Assembly: GCF_000513275.1 (NCBI RefSeq)
Contig: NZ_CBVJ010000046.1
Coordinates: 1 to 64,000 of the forward strand
Origin: Paenibacillus gorillae
GTDB lineage: Bacteria; Bacillota; Bacilli; Paenibacillales; Paenibacillaceae
DNA: 64,000 bases
Direction of reading: 5' to 3'
Part shown: positions 25,600 through 33,981 of the stretch, one piece after another
Layout of the letters: every line of letters starts with the position of its first letter
Numbering within the stretch: position 1 is the first letter of the stretch
Position numbers and translations under genes: made by a program
The notes under the pieces: model-generated
What the model saw: the letters and a program-made list of their open reading frames with translations, nothing else
Told to the model about the DNA's origin: nothing
The model's database searches: none

Positions 25600-26844
25600 T
25601 TATTTCAATTTGCTCAGCTTGTCGCCGAAACGCTCAGCCAGAGAGTAGCTCATGCTTTGGTTGCTCAAGCTAACATTCGGGTTATTGCCCAGATCCTCTT
25701 GCTTAGGCGAACGCTCGCGTTGCGGTTTGCTCGAACGCGGTGCTTGTTCAGCCGGTTGCTCAGGAGCTTCTTCTGTTTCTTTGATGCTCAGGCTTACGCG
25801 TTTTTCAGCCGGGTTGAAGTCCAATACTTTCGCTTGTACTTCTTGCCCTTCTTTCAGAACATCGTAAGGTGTTGCGATGTGGCGGTGTGCGATTTGGGAA
25901 ATGTGCACAAGGCCTTCCACTCCAGGAGCGATTTCAACGAATGCGCCGAACGTTACGATACGGCGTACAGTACCCGTAACGATATCGCCGATTGCGAATT
26001 GGCCGTTAGCCGACTCCCAAGGACCTGGTTGAGCAGCTTTCAAGCTCAGGCTGATTTTACCCGCAGCCGGGTCAACTTTCAGCACTTTTACTGTTACCGC
26101 TTGACCTTCGGATACAACATCCTTCGGATGAGCGACATGCTGCCACGAAAGCTCCGATACGTGTACCAGACCGTCGATGCCGCCGATATCAACGAATGCG
26201 CCGAATGGCGTCAGGCGTTGTACAGTGCCTTCGAGTTGTTGGCCCACTTGCAGGGAACTCATAACTTGTTGTTTGCTTTGCTCGAACTCAGCGTCCAGAA
26301 CTTCTTTCTGGGACAGGATCACTTTGTTGTTCTCGCGATCAATTTCTTTTACTTTCACGCGGAGCGTACGGCCTTTGTAATCGCTGAAATCTTCAACGAA
26401 ATGACGCTCTACCATGGAAGCAGGGATGAAACCGCGTACGCCAACGTCAGCGACAAGGCCGCCTTTAACAACGTCAGCTACTGCAACTTCAAATACTTCT
26501 CCGCTTTCGAAACGGCTTTGCAGCACATCCCAAGCGCGGTCTCCGTCGATTTGGCGCTTCGACAGAACAAGTTTTTCTTTCTCGTCGTCGATGCTTACTA
26601 CTTTCAGCTCTACCTCTTGGCCGATTTGAACGGCATCAGATGCATTGTCAAGCTGAACAGCGGAAAGCTCGCGAATCGGAATGATACCGTCATATTTATA
26701 TCCAAGGCTTACATAAGCTTGGTTATCTTCGATTTTGACGATCGTGCCTTTAACGGTATCGCCTTTTTTCAAAGACACAAAATTGTCCATAGCCTCTTGA
26801 TTTTCTTGAGCTACGGAGTCCTGAACATTGATTTCTTCTGACAT
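25600..26844 (-). CDS. rpsA: Ribosomal protein S1-like RNA-binding protein (YpfD type)
   Basis: RNA-binding protein with four S1 domains in 414 residues: domain 1 (about 19-90, KGTIVKIEDNQAYVSLGYKY), domain 2 (about 105-172), domain 3 (about 190-260, GTVQRLTPFGAFVDIGGIDG) and domain 4 (about 275-345, GTVRRIVTFGAFVEIAPGVEG). The tail is rich in Glu, Pro, Gln and Arg. Start ATG at 26844 has GAGGAGG upstream. E. coli S1 has six domains; the four-domain form of Bacillales is not essential in B. subtilis, and whether it acts on the ribosome is debated. Confidence 0.92.
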   Translation of the reverse strand: MSEEINVQDSVAQENQEAMDNFVSLKKGDTVKGTIVKIEDNQAYVSLGYKYDGIIPIRELSAVQLDNASDAVQIGQEVELKVVSIDDEKEKLVLSKRQIDGDRAWDVLQSRFESGEVFEVAVADVVKGGLVADVGVRGFIPASMVERHFVEDFSDYKGRTLRVKVKEIDRENNKVILSQKEVLDAEFEQSKQQVMSSLQVGQQLEGTVQRLTPFGAFVDIGGIDGLVHVSELSWQHVAHPKDVVSEGQAVTVKVLKVDPAAGKISLSLKAAQPGPWESANGQFAIGDIVTGTVRRIVTFGAFVEIAPGVEGLVHISQIAHRHIATPYDVLKEGQEVQAKVLDFNPAEKRVSLSIKETEEAPEQPAEQAPRSSKPQRERSPKQEDLGNNPNVSLSNQSMSYSLAERFGDKLSKLK

Positions 26845-26957
26845 TTGAAATAACCTCCTCAATTCATTACCCCAACTTTATTTAAACCCGCAGCCGTCCC
26901 TGACGGCGTGCAGCATTTAAAACAACGTAAATGGCTTTCGCCGTTCCCTGACGGGAA

Positions 26958-27539
26958 TTATTGATTTTCTTTAATCATTTGGCGGATGCGGACCATGATG
27001 GCCTCTGTCACGCGCTCAAGCATATCCGGTGATGAATCATTAATGAATGCAGTAAGATCAACCGGTTTGCCGTAAATGATTTTCATTTTGCGGAAAGGCT
27101 TGTAGTTCCCGATAATCGCTACCGGAACAACAGTCGCTCCGCTGCGCATCGTAATCATAGCAGCGCCTTTTTTGGCTGCTGCGCCTTCTGCGCTGTTTCT
27201 CGTTCCTTCGGGAAAAATCCCCATCACTTCACCTTGCTGGAGAAGTCCGATTGCAGAACGAATGGCTTCCTTGCTGACGCCGCCCCGTTTCACGGGAAAA
27301 GCGCCAAGATCCCGGATCAACGGACCGAATACCGGAACGTTGAACAGCTCTTGCTTCGCCATATAATGAACCTTCCGCTTCAACTTAATGCCTACGGTTG
27401 GAGGATCAAAATTGCTCAGATGGTTCGAGGCAAGCACAACCGGGCCTTCTGCCGGTATGTTCTCCTTGCCTACCGCCTCTAGCCGGAAGATTACATTGTA
27501 GATGACGAGGAGAAGAAATCTGCAAATGCGGTATAACAT
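26958..27539 (-). CDS. plsC: 1-acyl-glycerol-3-phosphate acyltransferase PlsC
   Basis: Adds the second acyl chain to lysophosphatidate. Motif I NHLSNFDP (His-x4-Asp, about residues 39-46), motif II around VFGPLIRDLGAFPVKRG, motif III FPEGTRN (about 114-120) and motif IV VVPVAIIG are all visible; an N-terminal hydrophobic stretch anchors the 193-residue protein. It follows cmk by three bases and precedes the S1-like gene, an arrangement common in Bacillales and clostridia. Confidence 0.93.
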   Translation of the reverse strand: MLYRICRFLLLVIYNVIFRLEAVGKENIPAEGPVVLASNHLSNFDPPTVGIKLKRKVHYMAKQELFNVPVFGPLIRDLGAFPVKRGGVSKEAIRSAIGLLQQGEVMGIFPEGTRNSAEGAAAKKGAAMITMRSGATVVPVAIIGNYKPFRKMKIIYGKPVDLTAFINDSSPDMLERVTEAIMVRIRQMIKENQ

Positions 27540-27542
27540 AGT

Positions 27543-28241
27543 TTACTTCGCCTCCGCCAATTTGGTTCGGCTTAATTTGACAATTGCCCCGACAACTTCT
27601 TCAATCATCATCGTGGTACTGTCCATGACGAGCGCATCTGGTGCGCAAATGAGCGGAGCGATTTCTCTCTGCTCGTCCAGCCGGTCGCGGTCAGCAATTT
27701 CCTGAGCCAGCTGCTCCAGCGTTACGTCTTGTTTACCCGAAATTTCCTTGAAGCGGCGAGATGCGCGTTCTTCTACGGTAGCGGTCAGAAAAACTTTCAG
27801 TTCCGCGTTCGGCAGCACATGCGAGCCGATGTCCCGTCCGTCCATAACAACGCCTTTCCTGGCAGCAAGCTTCCGCTGCATGGCGCCCAGCACTTCTCTT
27901 ACGGTTTCATTCGCTGCGATTAAGGAGACGATTAGCGTTACTTCACGGGAGCGGATAGAATCCGTTACGTCTTCACCGTTCAGCAATACTGTCTGCCCTT
28001 TGTCACCGGGAAGCAATTCAATGTCCAGCGATGTTGCCAGCGCTGCCAATGCTTTGCTGTCTTGCGGCTCAATGGAAGCCTTAAGCGCACTAAGCGTTAC
28101 GGCCCGATACATAGCCCCGGTATCGATATAAATGTACCCTAGCTGTTCGGCAACCTTGCGTGCAACCGTACTTTTCCCTGCGCCTGCAGGGCCGTCGATA
28201 GCAATGTTAATCCGGTCGCTGTCACCGTCTTGCTGCATCAC
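27543..28241 (-). CDS. cmk: Cytidylate kinase
   Basis: Phosphorylates CMP and dCMP. P-loop GPAGAGKST is at about residues 18-26, followed by YIDTGAMYRAVTL (substrate-binding), GRDIGSHVLPNAELKVFLTA and a lid RASRRFKEIS. 232 residues. A GTG at 28241 is directly followed by an ATG at 28238; AAGGGGG lies ten bases before the GTG, so either may start. It follows a terminator, so it heads a cmk-plsC-rpsA unit. Confidence 0.95.
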   Translation of the reverse strand: MMQQDGDSDRINIAIDGPAGAGKSTVARKVAEQLGYIYIDTGAMYRAVTLSALKASIEPQDSKALAALATSLDIELLPGDKGQTVLLNGEDVTDSIRSREVTLIVSLIAANETVREVLGAMQRKLAARKGVVMDGRDIGSHVLPNAELKVFLTATVEERASRRFKEISGKQDVTLEQLAQEIADRDRLDEQREIAPLICAPDALVMDSTTMMIEEVVGAIVKLSRTKLAEAK

Positions 28242-28310
28242 GAACAGTCAACCCCCTTAATAGAGACGGTTGGCCGATGCTTGAAGCAATTGCGACTCAA
28301 ACCTCTCAAG

Positions 28311-28331
28311 AAAAAAGCAGGCTCTGCCTGC
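28311..28331 (-). terminator. Intrinsic terminator upstream of cmk
   Basis: Minus strand compact stem GCAGGC-AGA-GCCTGC followed by six T. It ends the unit carrying the small membrane protein and PilZ genes. Confidence 0.88.
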
Positions 28332-28388
28332 GAACGTGAAAATTATACCACACTATGGACATAGATGCAAAAGAACGAAAGGCTCCCA

Positions 28389-28610
28389 CTACTCCGGAGC
28401 CGTCCCTTCCAAACGCTCTATATCGGTTATCCACCGTCTTATTGTGTCGTTTTGAAGCGCGATTTGCGATAAAACGACAGCAATCAGCAGCAGGATCGCC
28501 AGCTTGGCAAGCCTGCTGCTGACAGCGTCGGACAAGTCGCGGAAATAACGGAAACTCCGCTTCTTTCCGCGACTTGATCTATCATTTGTTCTATGGCTTC
28601 TGTCTGGCAC
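28389..28610 (-). CDS. Small membrane protein (YpfB position), unknown function
   Basis: About 73 residues; GTG at 28610 is suggested by AAAGGA ten bases upstream, but a TTG at 28640 is also possible. A basic, Ser- and Arg-rich N-terminus (RSSRGKKRSFRYFRD) is followed by one membrane segment, LAKLAILLLIAVVLSQIAL, and a short acidic tail. In B. subtilis a small membrane protein, YpfB, holds the same place between ypfA and cmk; I do not see clear sequence kinship beyond that. Confidence 0.6.
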   Translation of the reverse strand: MPDRSHRTNDRSSRGKKRSFRYFRDLSDAVSSRLAKLAILLLIAVVLSQIALQNDTIRRWITDIERLEGTAPE

Positions 28611-28673
28611 CCGGCACACTTCCTTTATTTCCCTTATCAAGCTAGCATGCCTATGCTGCGGACAGATTATTCA

Positions 28674-29327
28674 TTACCGGTTACGAAAATCCAGCTGCCT
28701 TTCAAAGCAGTAACGAATGATTTTTTGCCGTTCAGAATCACTGATGCTCACAAATTTAATCATGACCTGCTTCCGGCCCGACGTATGCTCGACGACTCGA
28801 ACAACCTCCGCCTTGAATGAAGCATGCTCCAGCGAACCGTTCTTGTAAGGGACGAGCAGCCAGCAATCCAGTTCCATCTCGCGGGTGATTGCCCACTTGC
28901 CGTCGCAAAGAAACGAGATGCCGCCGCCGCCCACGTCGTCAGTATGGGTCACGAAATGTATCTGTCCCATAGCCGTAACGGAAATTTCGAGCTCGGCAGG
29001 CACGCGCAGGAAATGGCGGCGCTGCACCTTTGTGATTCGGTCTGGATCGGGCTTGCGAATCTTGATGAGCTTAATCGTATCCTCGCGAAAACCGATGACA
29101 TGCGAATCAAAGTAGTTCTTAATGCCGTCCTCCGTCACATAATGAACGGAAAGCTCGTCCCCCAGATAAAGTCTCTTCATACGGCCGGTACTTTCGTTCA
29201 ACGGATTCTCGATCAACAGCCCGTCTTCAAGTTCGTCGGCGATTCTCGCCTTGTACTCAACAGCTGCTTCCGCTTCATCCGAGGAAGCGATCTCGAAAAA
29301 CAACATTTGGTTTACTCTAGGTAACAA
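28674..29327 (-). CDS. ypfA: PilZ-domain c-di-GMP receptor (YpfA-like)
   Basis: Flagellar-brake type protein. The N-terminal YcgR-like domain (about 1-95) is followed by a PilZ domain (about 100-215) with the two c-di-GMP motifs: QRRHFLRVP (RxxxR type) and DVGGGGISF (D/NxSxxG type, with Gly at the Ser position). TTG at 29327 is chosen as start because GGGAGGGGAG is six bases upstream; 217 residues. In B. subtilis YpfA lowers motility when c-di-GMP is high. The missing Ser in the second motif could weaken binding. Confidence 0.85.
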   Translation of the reverse strand: MLPRVNQMLFFEIASSDEAEAAVEYKARIADELEDGLLIENPLNESTGRMKRLYLGDELSVHYVTEDGIKNYFDSHVIGFREDTIKLIKIRKPDPDRITKVQRRHFLRVPAELEISVTAMGQIHFVTHTDDVGGGGISFLCDGKWAITREMELDCWLLVPYKNGSLEHASFKAEVVRVVEHTSGRKQVMIKFVSISDSERQKIIRYCFERQLDFRNR

Positions 29328-29387
29328 TTGGCTCCCCTCCCATAATGGTGTCATTATATCACACTCAATTTGAGGGGAGCCATATCA

Positions 29388-30746
29388 TTATTTAGCGGCA
29401 GCAGCCGTACGATCTTGAGGAGACATTTCCTCGATCGATTCTTCCACACCGGAATCCGCATTAATATAGATACGGTAGATGCTTCCGTTTATTTTACCCG
29501 TATACTCATAGCAGAGCACTTCTTGACCCAAGTCATTCAATATAATCGCTTTCTGCTCCTTGGACACTTTCATTTCCGGATTGAGCGCTTTGCGACCCTC
29601 TGCCTGCGTAATTTTCGGAGCGGGGAGGTTGCGTGCATGATGCTCATGAACATAATCATTTGCTTGCAGGCCAACCGTTTCGCCGTTATCAAGGGCAACT
29701 TTCACCGTTAGCTTCTCAGGATAGATAAGCACGCCGTTTTGACTGGCGACGTAAGTTAATGTTCCGGCATTGTTGAAGTTGTCATAGGTGACCGCCTGCA
29801 TTCCTTTAAACCCATGATCATTCAGGAATTTATCAGCCGCTTCCTTCGCTTTAACCGTGTTCAGCCGCTGCTCCCCGATGTCCCGGGAATCCATAAACCA
29901 GATCAGCTGGCCGCCTTTTTGCGTATAGTCCATCTGCAGTTTTTTTCCGTTCTTCGGCTCCGTTACCGTTGCGCTGTAGGACGCGTATTCCGTTCCTTTA
30001 CCATTCTCTATCACTTTTATCTCGCCGGCGTTTTTGCCGACAAATTCAGCTGCACGCTTCTTGATATCATCGGCGGTAACGAGTTTGCCGCCCAGCATTT
30101 TGACCGTTCGTGTCTGATACATGCTGCTTACGGAAGGCCCCCAGTTGATTTCGGGATATTCGCTAACTTTTTTATCAACCGTCTTGAAGCCGTCGATAAT
30201 ACCGTTGCTGCCTTTCAAATTTTGCGCAGCCAGAGCCGTCTCAACGTCCATCCAGCGCAGCTTGGTGCCCAGCACTTGCTCCTGAACCCCCTGCAGATCA
30301 TTCGAAATTTCCTCCGACTTGGCATAAAGCGTCTTAAGCGTACTAAATTCATCTTTGGACAGGGGCTGCTTCGTCAGATCGCGAACAGAGGTTTTATAAG
30401 CAAAGTTTGCGATTCTCGATAAAAAATCTTCCGCTTTATTGAACGGAAGCAGCGTCAGGGGCAATTGATTGATTTCGTTTTGCGCTTCGCTTGTAAGCCG
30501 CCATACGTTGACGAGCCCTTTGCGGTGGAAGCTTTGGGAGGTTGAGTTCACGGCCAGCGTGTTGCCTAGCTGCTGATGCAGCTGCTGAACGTGATAGGTT
30601 AGATTGTGGAATGCCCGCTGGTATTGGTTCTCGGCTTTGAGCAATATCGCATTTTTCTCTTGATGTTCCTGATAGCCCCAATAAGCAGCACCAATTAATA
30701 AGAGGGTCATGATGGGGAACAGCACAGCGCTGAGTCGTTTATACAT
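29388..30746 (-). CDS. ypeB: Spore germination protein YpeB
   Basis: Inner spore membrane protein that stabilises and controls the cortex hydrolase SleB. 452 residues: an uncleaved N-terminal membrane segment (LFPIMTLLLIGAAYWGY, about 9-25), a helical region, and C-terminal PepSY repeats (for example TKEQAEGRKALN-like segments and KAKEAADKFLNDHGF). The family works only with SleB, normally encoded just upstream in the same operon. No sleB is found here; instead a 51-aa gene and a long hairpin precede ypeB, and the ribosome binding site AAAGGAGC sits inside that hairpin. Confidence 0.92.
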   Translation of the reverse strand: MYKRLSAVLFPIMTLLLIGAAYWGYQEHQEKNAILLKAENQYQRAFHNLTYHVQQLHQQLGNTLAVNSTSQSFHRKGLVNVWRLTSEAQNEINQLPLTLLPFNKAEDFLSRIANFAYKTSVRDLTKQPLSKDEFSTLKTLYAKSEEISNDLQGVQEQVLGTKLRWMDVETALAAQNLKGSNGIIDGFKTVDKKVSEYPEINWGPSVSSMYQTRTVKMLGGKLVTADDIKKRAAEFVGKNAGEIKVIENGKGTEYASYSATVTEPKNGKKLQMDYTQKGGQLIWFMDSRDIGEQRLNTVKAKEAADKFLNDHGFKGMQAVTYDNFNNAGTLTYVASQNGVLIYPEKLTVKVALDNGETVGLQANDYVHEHHARNLPAPKITQAEGRKALNPEMKVSKEQKAIILNDLGQEVLCYEYTGKINGSIYRIYINADSGVEESIEEMSPQDRTAAAAK

Positions 30747-30751
30747 AGCAG

Positions 30752-30807
30752 AAAAGCTCCTTTCTTGTCGAAACCTAGCGTTAGTTTGGTTTCGACAAGG
30801 GAGCTTT
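30752..30807 (-). terminator. Long terminator-like hairpin holding the ypeB ribosome binding site
   Basis: Minus strand AAAGCTCCC-TTGTCGAAACC pairs with GGTTTCGACAAG-AAAGGAGCTTTT (about 19 pairs). It follows the 51-aa gene by 11 bases and could end its transcript. The 3' arm contains AAAGGAGC (30763-30756), the only good ribosome binding site for ypeB, ten bases before its ATG. Read-through RNA would therefore hide the site. Confidence 0.8.
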
Positions 30808-30818
30808 ATACATCTGTT

Positions 30819-30974
30819 CTAAATACTGTGTTCTTCGACATCGAGATCATTGCTGTTATTGCAAATGCACTGCTTGAAGCCCGTATCGATGGAGCCTTTA
30901 TCGCGCCGGCCGCGCAGCACGAACTTCTCTCCGCATACATTGCACCGGATCGTTACCTTCACTCTCGCTTCCAT
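30819..30974 (-). CDS. 51-residue cysteine-rich protein (zinc-ribbon-like), unknown
   Basis: An ATG at 30974 follows GGAGGTAAGG, one of the best ribosome binding sites in the window, and the frame runs 51 codons to TAG. The product begins MEARVKVTIRCNVCGEKFVLRG and ends EEHSI. It holds two cysteine pairs, CNVC (about residues 11-14) and CIC (about 36-38), a layout that could bind zinc. It lies between prsW and ypeB, where sleB would be expected. I do not know the family. It is shorter than most gene callers report. Confidence 0.7.
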   Translation of the reverse strand: MEARVKVTIRCNVCGEKFVLRGRRDKGSIDTGFKQCICNNSNDLDVEEHSI

Positions 30975-31026
30975 CCTTACCTCCTAAGCGGGATTAGCCT
31001 TTTAGAAGACAGTATGGACGGATCGT

Positions 31027-31725
31027 TTACAATTTAATCTCGTCCTCACGGGCGAGAAACCGGAAAGGCGATCTTTCATTGGCACGCTGCATTTTACGCA
31101 ATCCCCATACCCAAAGCACCGCCATAAATGGAATGATGAAGTACATCCAGTTTTGCTGCTGCGTAATCATGATCCAGTCGTACGTGCCATGGAGTCCGAA
31201 TGGCAGCAGCAGCGAGATGCCCAGATACAAATTGCGCTTGCGCTTGCTGAGCGTAAATTTGGCTTTGCCTACGTAATAACCCATCATGATGCCAAATAGC
31301 GCATGGCCGGATACCGGAAGCAGCGCACGCATGAGCAGCGTGCCAAATGTTGCGGGCGAGAATACGGCATACATGATATTCTCAAGCGTCGCAAAGCCAA
31401 GCGAGATGGAGGCTGCATAGACGATACCGTCATAGGGCTCGTCGAATTCGGTATGATTATAAATAATATGGTACAACACAAACCATTTCACCAGCTCTTC
31501 TACGCCTGCCGATTCGGCAAAGGCGAGCACGAGCGGTGATTCTCCCCACCAGAGCTGCAGTCCGCGTTGAATAACGATGATGGGCACTACGATCAAGACA
31601 CCGAGCAGAAACATGCGAACAACCATATGAATCGGTTCAGCATCGTAGCGATCCTTCAGATATAAATAGGTGAGCAGCGAAACGCCGGGCGCCACCGCTG
31701 CCGTTAACACGGAAAACAAGAACAT
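31027..31725 (-). CDS. prsW: Site-1 protease PrsW
   Basis: Polytopic membrane glutamic protease that in B. subtilis cuts the anti-sigma factor RsiW. Start ATG at 31725 is chosen because GGAGGTGA lies nine bases upstream; the open frame continues 16 codons further. In 232 residues: GVEELVKWF carries the paired catalytic Glu (about residues 75-76), with conserved ISLGFATLENIMY, GHALFGIMMGY and LLPFGLHGTYDW in membrane segments. No rsiW or sigW is in the window. It follows gudB by about 54 bases. Confidence 0.92.
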   Translation of the reverse strand: MFLFSVLTAAVAPGVSLLTYLYLKDRYDAEPIHMVVRMFLLGVLIVVPIIVIQRGLQLWWGESPLVLAFAESAGVEELVKWFVLYHIIYNHTEFDEPYDGIVYAASISLGFATLENIMYAVFSPATFGTLLMRALLPVSGHALFGIMMGYYVGKAKFTLSKRKRNLYLGISLLLPFGLHGTYDWIMITQQQNWMYFIIPFMAVLWVWGLRKMQRANERSPFRFLAREDEIKL

Positions 31726-31779
31726 TTCGTCGGTCACCTCCAGCATCGGGGCTACGCCAAACGCCGGCCGCAAGCCGGG

Positions 31780-33030
31780 TTATACCCAGCCGCGATAACG
31801 AACCGCTTCCGCCATTTTGCGAACCCCTGTCATATAAGCGGCAAGCCGCATATCGACATTTCTCGTTTGATGAAGCTCATATACTTGCTTAAAGCCCCGG
31901 ATCATCATAATCCGCAGCTTCGTATCCACTTCGTTCTCATCCCAATAGTAGCCTTGATTGTTCTGAACCCACTCGAAATAAGAGACGATGACGCCGCCAG
32001 CGCTTGCCAGAACGTCAGGTACGATCAGGATGCCCCTATCCGTCAATATTTGCGTCGCTTCAAGCGTCGTTGGGCCGTTGGCTGCTTCGACGATAATAGA
32101 TGCGCGAATATTCGGAGCGTTGGCTTCCGTAATCTGATTCTCGATTGCAGCCGGCACCAGCACGTCGCAATCCAGCTCCAGCAGTTGATCATTCGTAATC
32201 GTCTGCGGGAATAAATTCGTAACGTTGCCAAATGAATCTCTGCGGTCAAGCAGATATGGGATATCCAATCCCTCTTCATTATACAACGCTCCGTTCACAT
32301 CGGATATACCAATTACGCACGCGCCAGCCTCATGCATAAATTTGGCTAAATAACTGCCCGCATTGCCGAAGCCTTGAATGACGATTCTCGCGCCTTTAAT
32401 TTCGATATCTCGGAGGGCGAGCGCCTCTTCAATCATAATAACGACGCCTCTGGCAGTTGCAGTCTCCCGCCCTTTCGAGCCGCCAAGTACGATCGGCTTC
32501 CCGGTAATAAAGCCAGGCGAGTCAAATTCACGAATCCGGCTGTATTCATCCAGCATCCAGGCCATTATTTGCGAATTGGTCATCACATCAGGTGCAGGAA
32601 TATCCTTAGTAGGACCGACAATCTGGCTAACGGCTCGGACATAACCGCGGCTTACCCGCTCCAGTTCGCCGAATGACATTTTTCGCGGATCGCAAATAAC
32701 GCCGCCTTTGCCCCCGCCGTATGGCAGATCGGCAATGCCGCATTTGAGACTCATCCAGATCGAAAGCGCCTTGACCTCCAGCTCTGTTACGCCAGGATGA
32801 AATCTTACGCCGCCTTTAGTTGGACCGACAGCAGCATTATGCTGGGAACGATAGCCGGTAAATATGGTCGTGGTCCCATCATCCATTCTTACTGGAATGC
32901 GTACCGTCAGGACGCGCATCGGCTCTTTCAGCAGTTCAATCATTGAATCCTGATGTCCAAGCTTGCGCAATGCTTGTTCAATTACTACTTGAGTAGATTT
33001 CAAAATATCATGTGCATGTATATCCGCCAT
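31780..33030 (-). CDS. gudB: NAD-dependent glutamate dehydrogenase GudB/RocG
   Basis: Catabolic glutamate dehydrogenase, 416 residues. KGGVRFHP, MSLKCGIADLPYGGGKGG (catalytic and glutamate-binding Lys), and IQGFGNAGSYLAKFMHEAG (NAD fold) are visible. In laboratory B. subtilis gudB is silenced by a nine-base duplication giving three VKA-type repeats; here the segment reads LEVKALSIWMSLK with a single copy, so the enzyme should be active. Placed between mecA and prsW as in B. subtilis. Confidence 0.95.
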   Translation of the reverse strand: MADIHAHDILKSTQVVIEQALRKLGHQDSMIELLKEPMRVLTVRIPVRMDDGTTTIFTGYRSQHNAAVGPTKGGVRFHPGVTELEVKALSIWMSLKCGIADLPYGGGKGGVICDPRKMSFGELERVSRGYVRAVSQIVGPTKDIPAPDVMTNSQIMAWMLDEYSRIREFDSPGFITGKPIVLGGSKGRETATARGVVIMIEEALALRDIEIKGARIVIQGFGNAGSYLAKFMHEAGACVIGISDVNGALYNEEGLDIPYLLDRRDSFGNVTNLFPQTITNDQLLELDCDVLVPAAIENQITEANAPNIRASIIVEAANGPTTLEATQILTDRGILIVPDVLASAGGVIVSYFEWVQNNQGYYWDENEVDTKLRIMMIRGFKQVYELHQTRNVDMRLAAYMTGVRKMAEAVRYRGWV

Positions 33031-33113
33031 GATGGATGCTCACCGCCTTTGTCTACATGTAATATGAACTAGCAGCCCCGACCATATTCGATTATTTTAT
33101 TTTTTTAAAGCAA

Positions 33114-33155
33114 GAAGAGCATCAGGGGGACATATTTGCTCCTCCGATGCTCTTC
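33114..33155 (-). terminator. Hairpin terminator after mecA
   Basis: Minus strand GAAGAGCATCGGAGG pairs with CCCCCTGATGCTCTTC, then TTGCTTT. Located 13 bases past the mecA stop. The T run is imperfect. Confidence 0.7.
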
Positions 33156-33167
33156 TCCATGTGCTTC

Positions 33168-33782
33168 TCAGTTATAAAAATGAGTGCATACTTCCCGTAC
33201 AGCGTCTGACGGCATGATCACCTTTCCATATTCCTCGAGCATCGCGTAAGTAACCGATGTCGCTTCTCCATATTCCGCCAGCAAGGCGATTACGGCATTG
33301 TGACGGGAAGAATCGATCAGGGCTGGCTCAAGCGCCAATATCCACTTCCCGTTGTAGGAATACAAGCGTCCATCCTCTGTCAGACCGGCAGCCTGCAATT
33401 GCTTACAAACGCTGATGACATCTTCAAAATCCCGGAAGGAATACATTACGATGTCGCTCTGCTCCATCGTCACTTCCATTTCGTATATCTCGTCTTCCGT
33501 GTCTTCATCGTCGGTTGCCCGCTCGTCGGATTGACCGTTCATTTTGCCACGGGTTACAATGACGACCATTCCCTGGGCAGGTAAGGCAAATACTTCGACC
33601 GCTAACGGGCCGCTGGCATCGAATCCAAGTTCACTGTATGCTTGGTCCATCATTTCGCTGAATAGCTCGTGTACCTTTGGAATTTCGCGCCACATGTCTT
33701 CCTTCTGGATCCCACGTTCCAGCAGGTCGTCGAACGTCAGGAAAATCCGAATCTTGTCCTGACTAAGCCGCTCGATTTTCAT
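33168..33782 (-). CDS. mecA: Adaptor protein MecA/YpbH
   Basis: Substrate adaptor for the ClpCP protease, acting on competence and sporulation regulators. The 204 residues begin MKIERLSQDKIRIFLTFDDLLERGI, the substrate-binding N-terminal domain, and then, after an acidic linker (about residues 88-100, rich in Asp and Glu), a C-terminal ClpC-binding domain with MYSFRDFEDVISVCKQL. GAGGAGG precedes the ATG. By position next to gudB it corresponds to B. subtilis mecB (ypbH). Confidence 0.92.
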   Translation of the reverse strand: MKIERLSQDKIRIFLTFDDLLERGIQKEDMWREIPKVHELFSEMMDQAYSELGFDASGPLAVEVFALPAQGMVVIVTRGKMNGQSDERATDDEDTEDEIYEMEVTMEQSDIVMYSFRDFEDVISVCKQLQAAGLTEDGRLYSYNGKWILALEPALIDSSRHNAVIALLAEYGEATSVTYAMLEEYGKVIMPSDAVREVCTHFYN

Positions 33783-33912
33783 GACAGGATCCTCCTCTGC
33801 AGCATCTGTTGTAACAGCGTATGAAATTATTGAGAAGATGTGATCAAATTGATCAAATCGTACTATGTAACTACTTTATCATGTCTAACCATGGATTGCA
33901 CCTAAATTAGGC

Positions 33913-33963
33913 AAAAAAAGAATCGTTTGAAACGTGCAGCATCGTTGCCCGTTCAAGCGATTC
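33913..33963 (-). terminator. Intrinsic terminator after the small Gly/Ala-rich membrane protein
   Basis: Minus strand GAATCGCTTGAACG pairs with CGTTTCAAACGATTC and is followed by seven T; 19 bases past the stop codon. Confidence 0.88.
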
Positions 33964-33981
33964 CCCTCTTCCTGTACCTAA

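Noticed and set aside
25657..26841. 394-codon plus-strand open frame across the S1-like gene
   Set aside because: Mirror frame of a repetitive gene with four S1 domains; no ribosome binding site or recognisable product.
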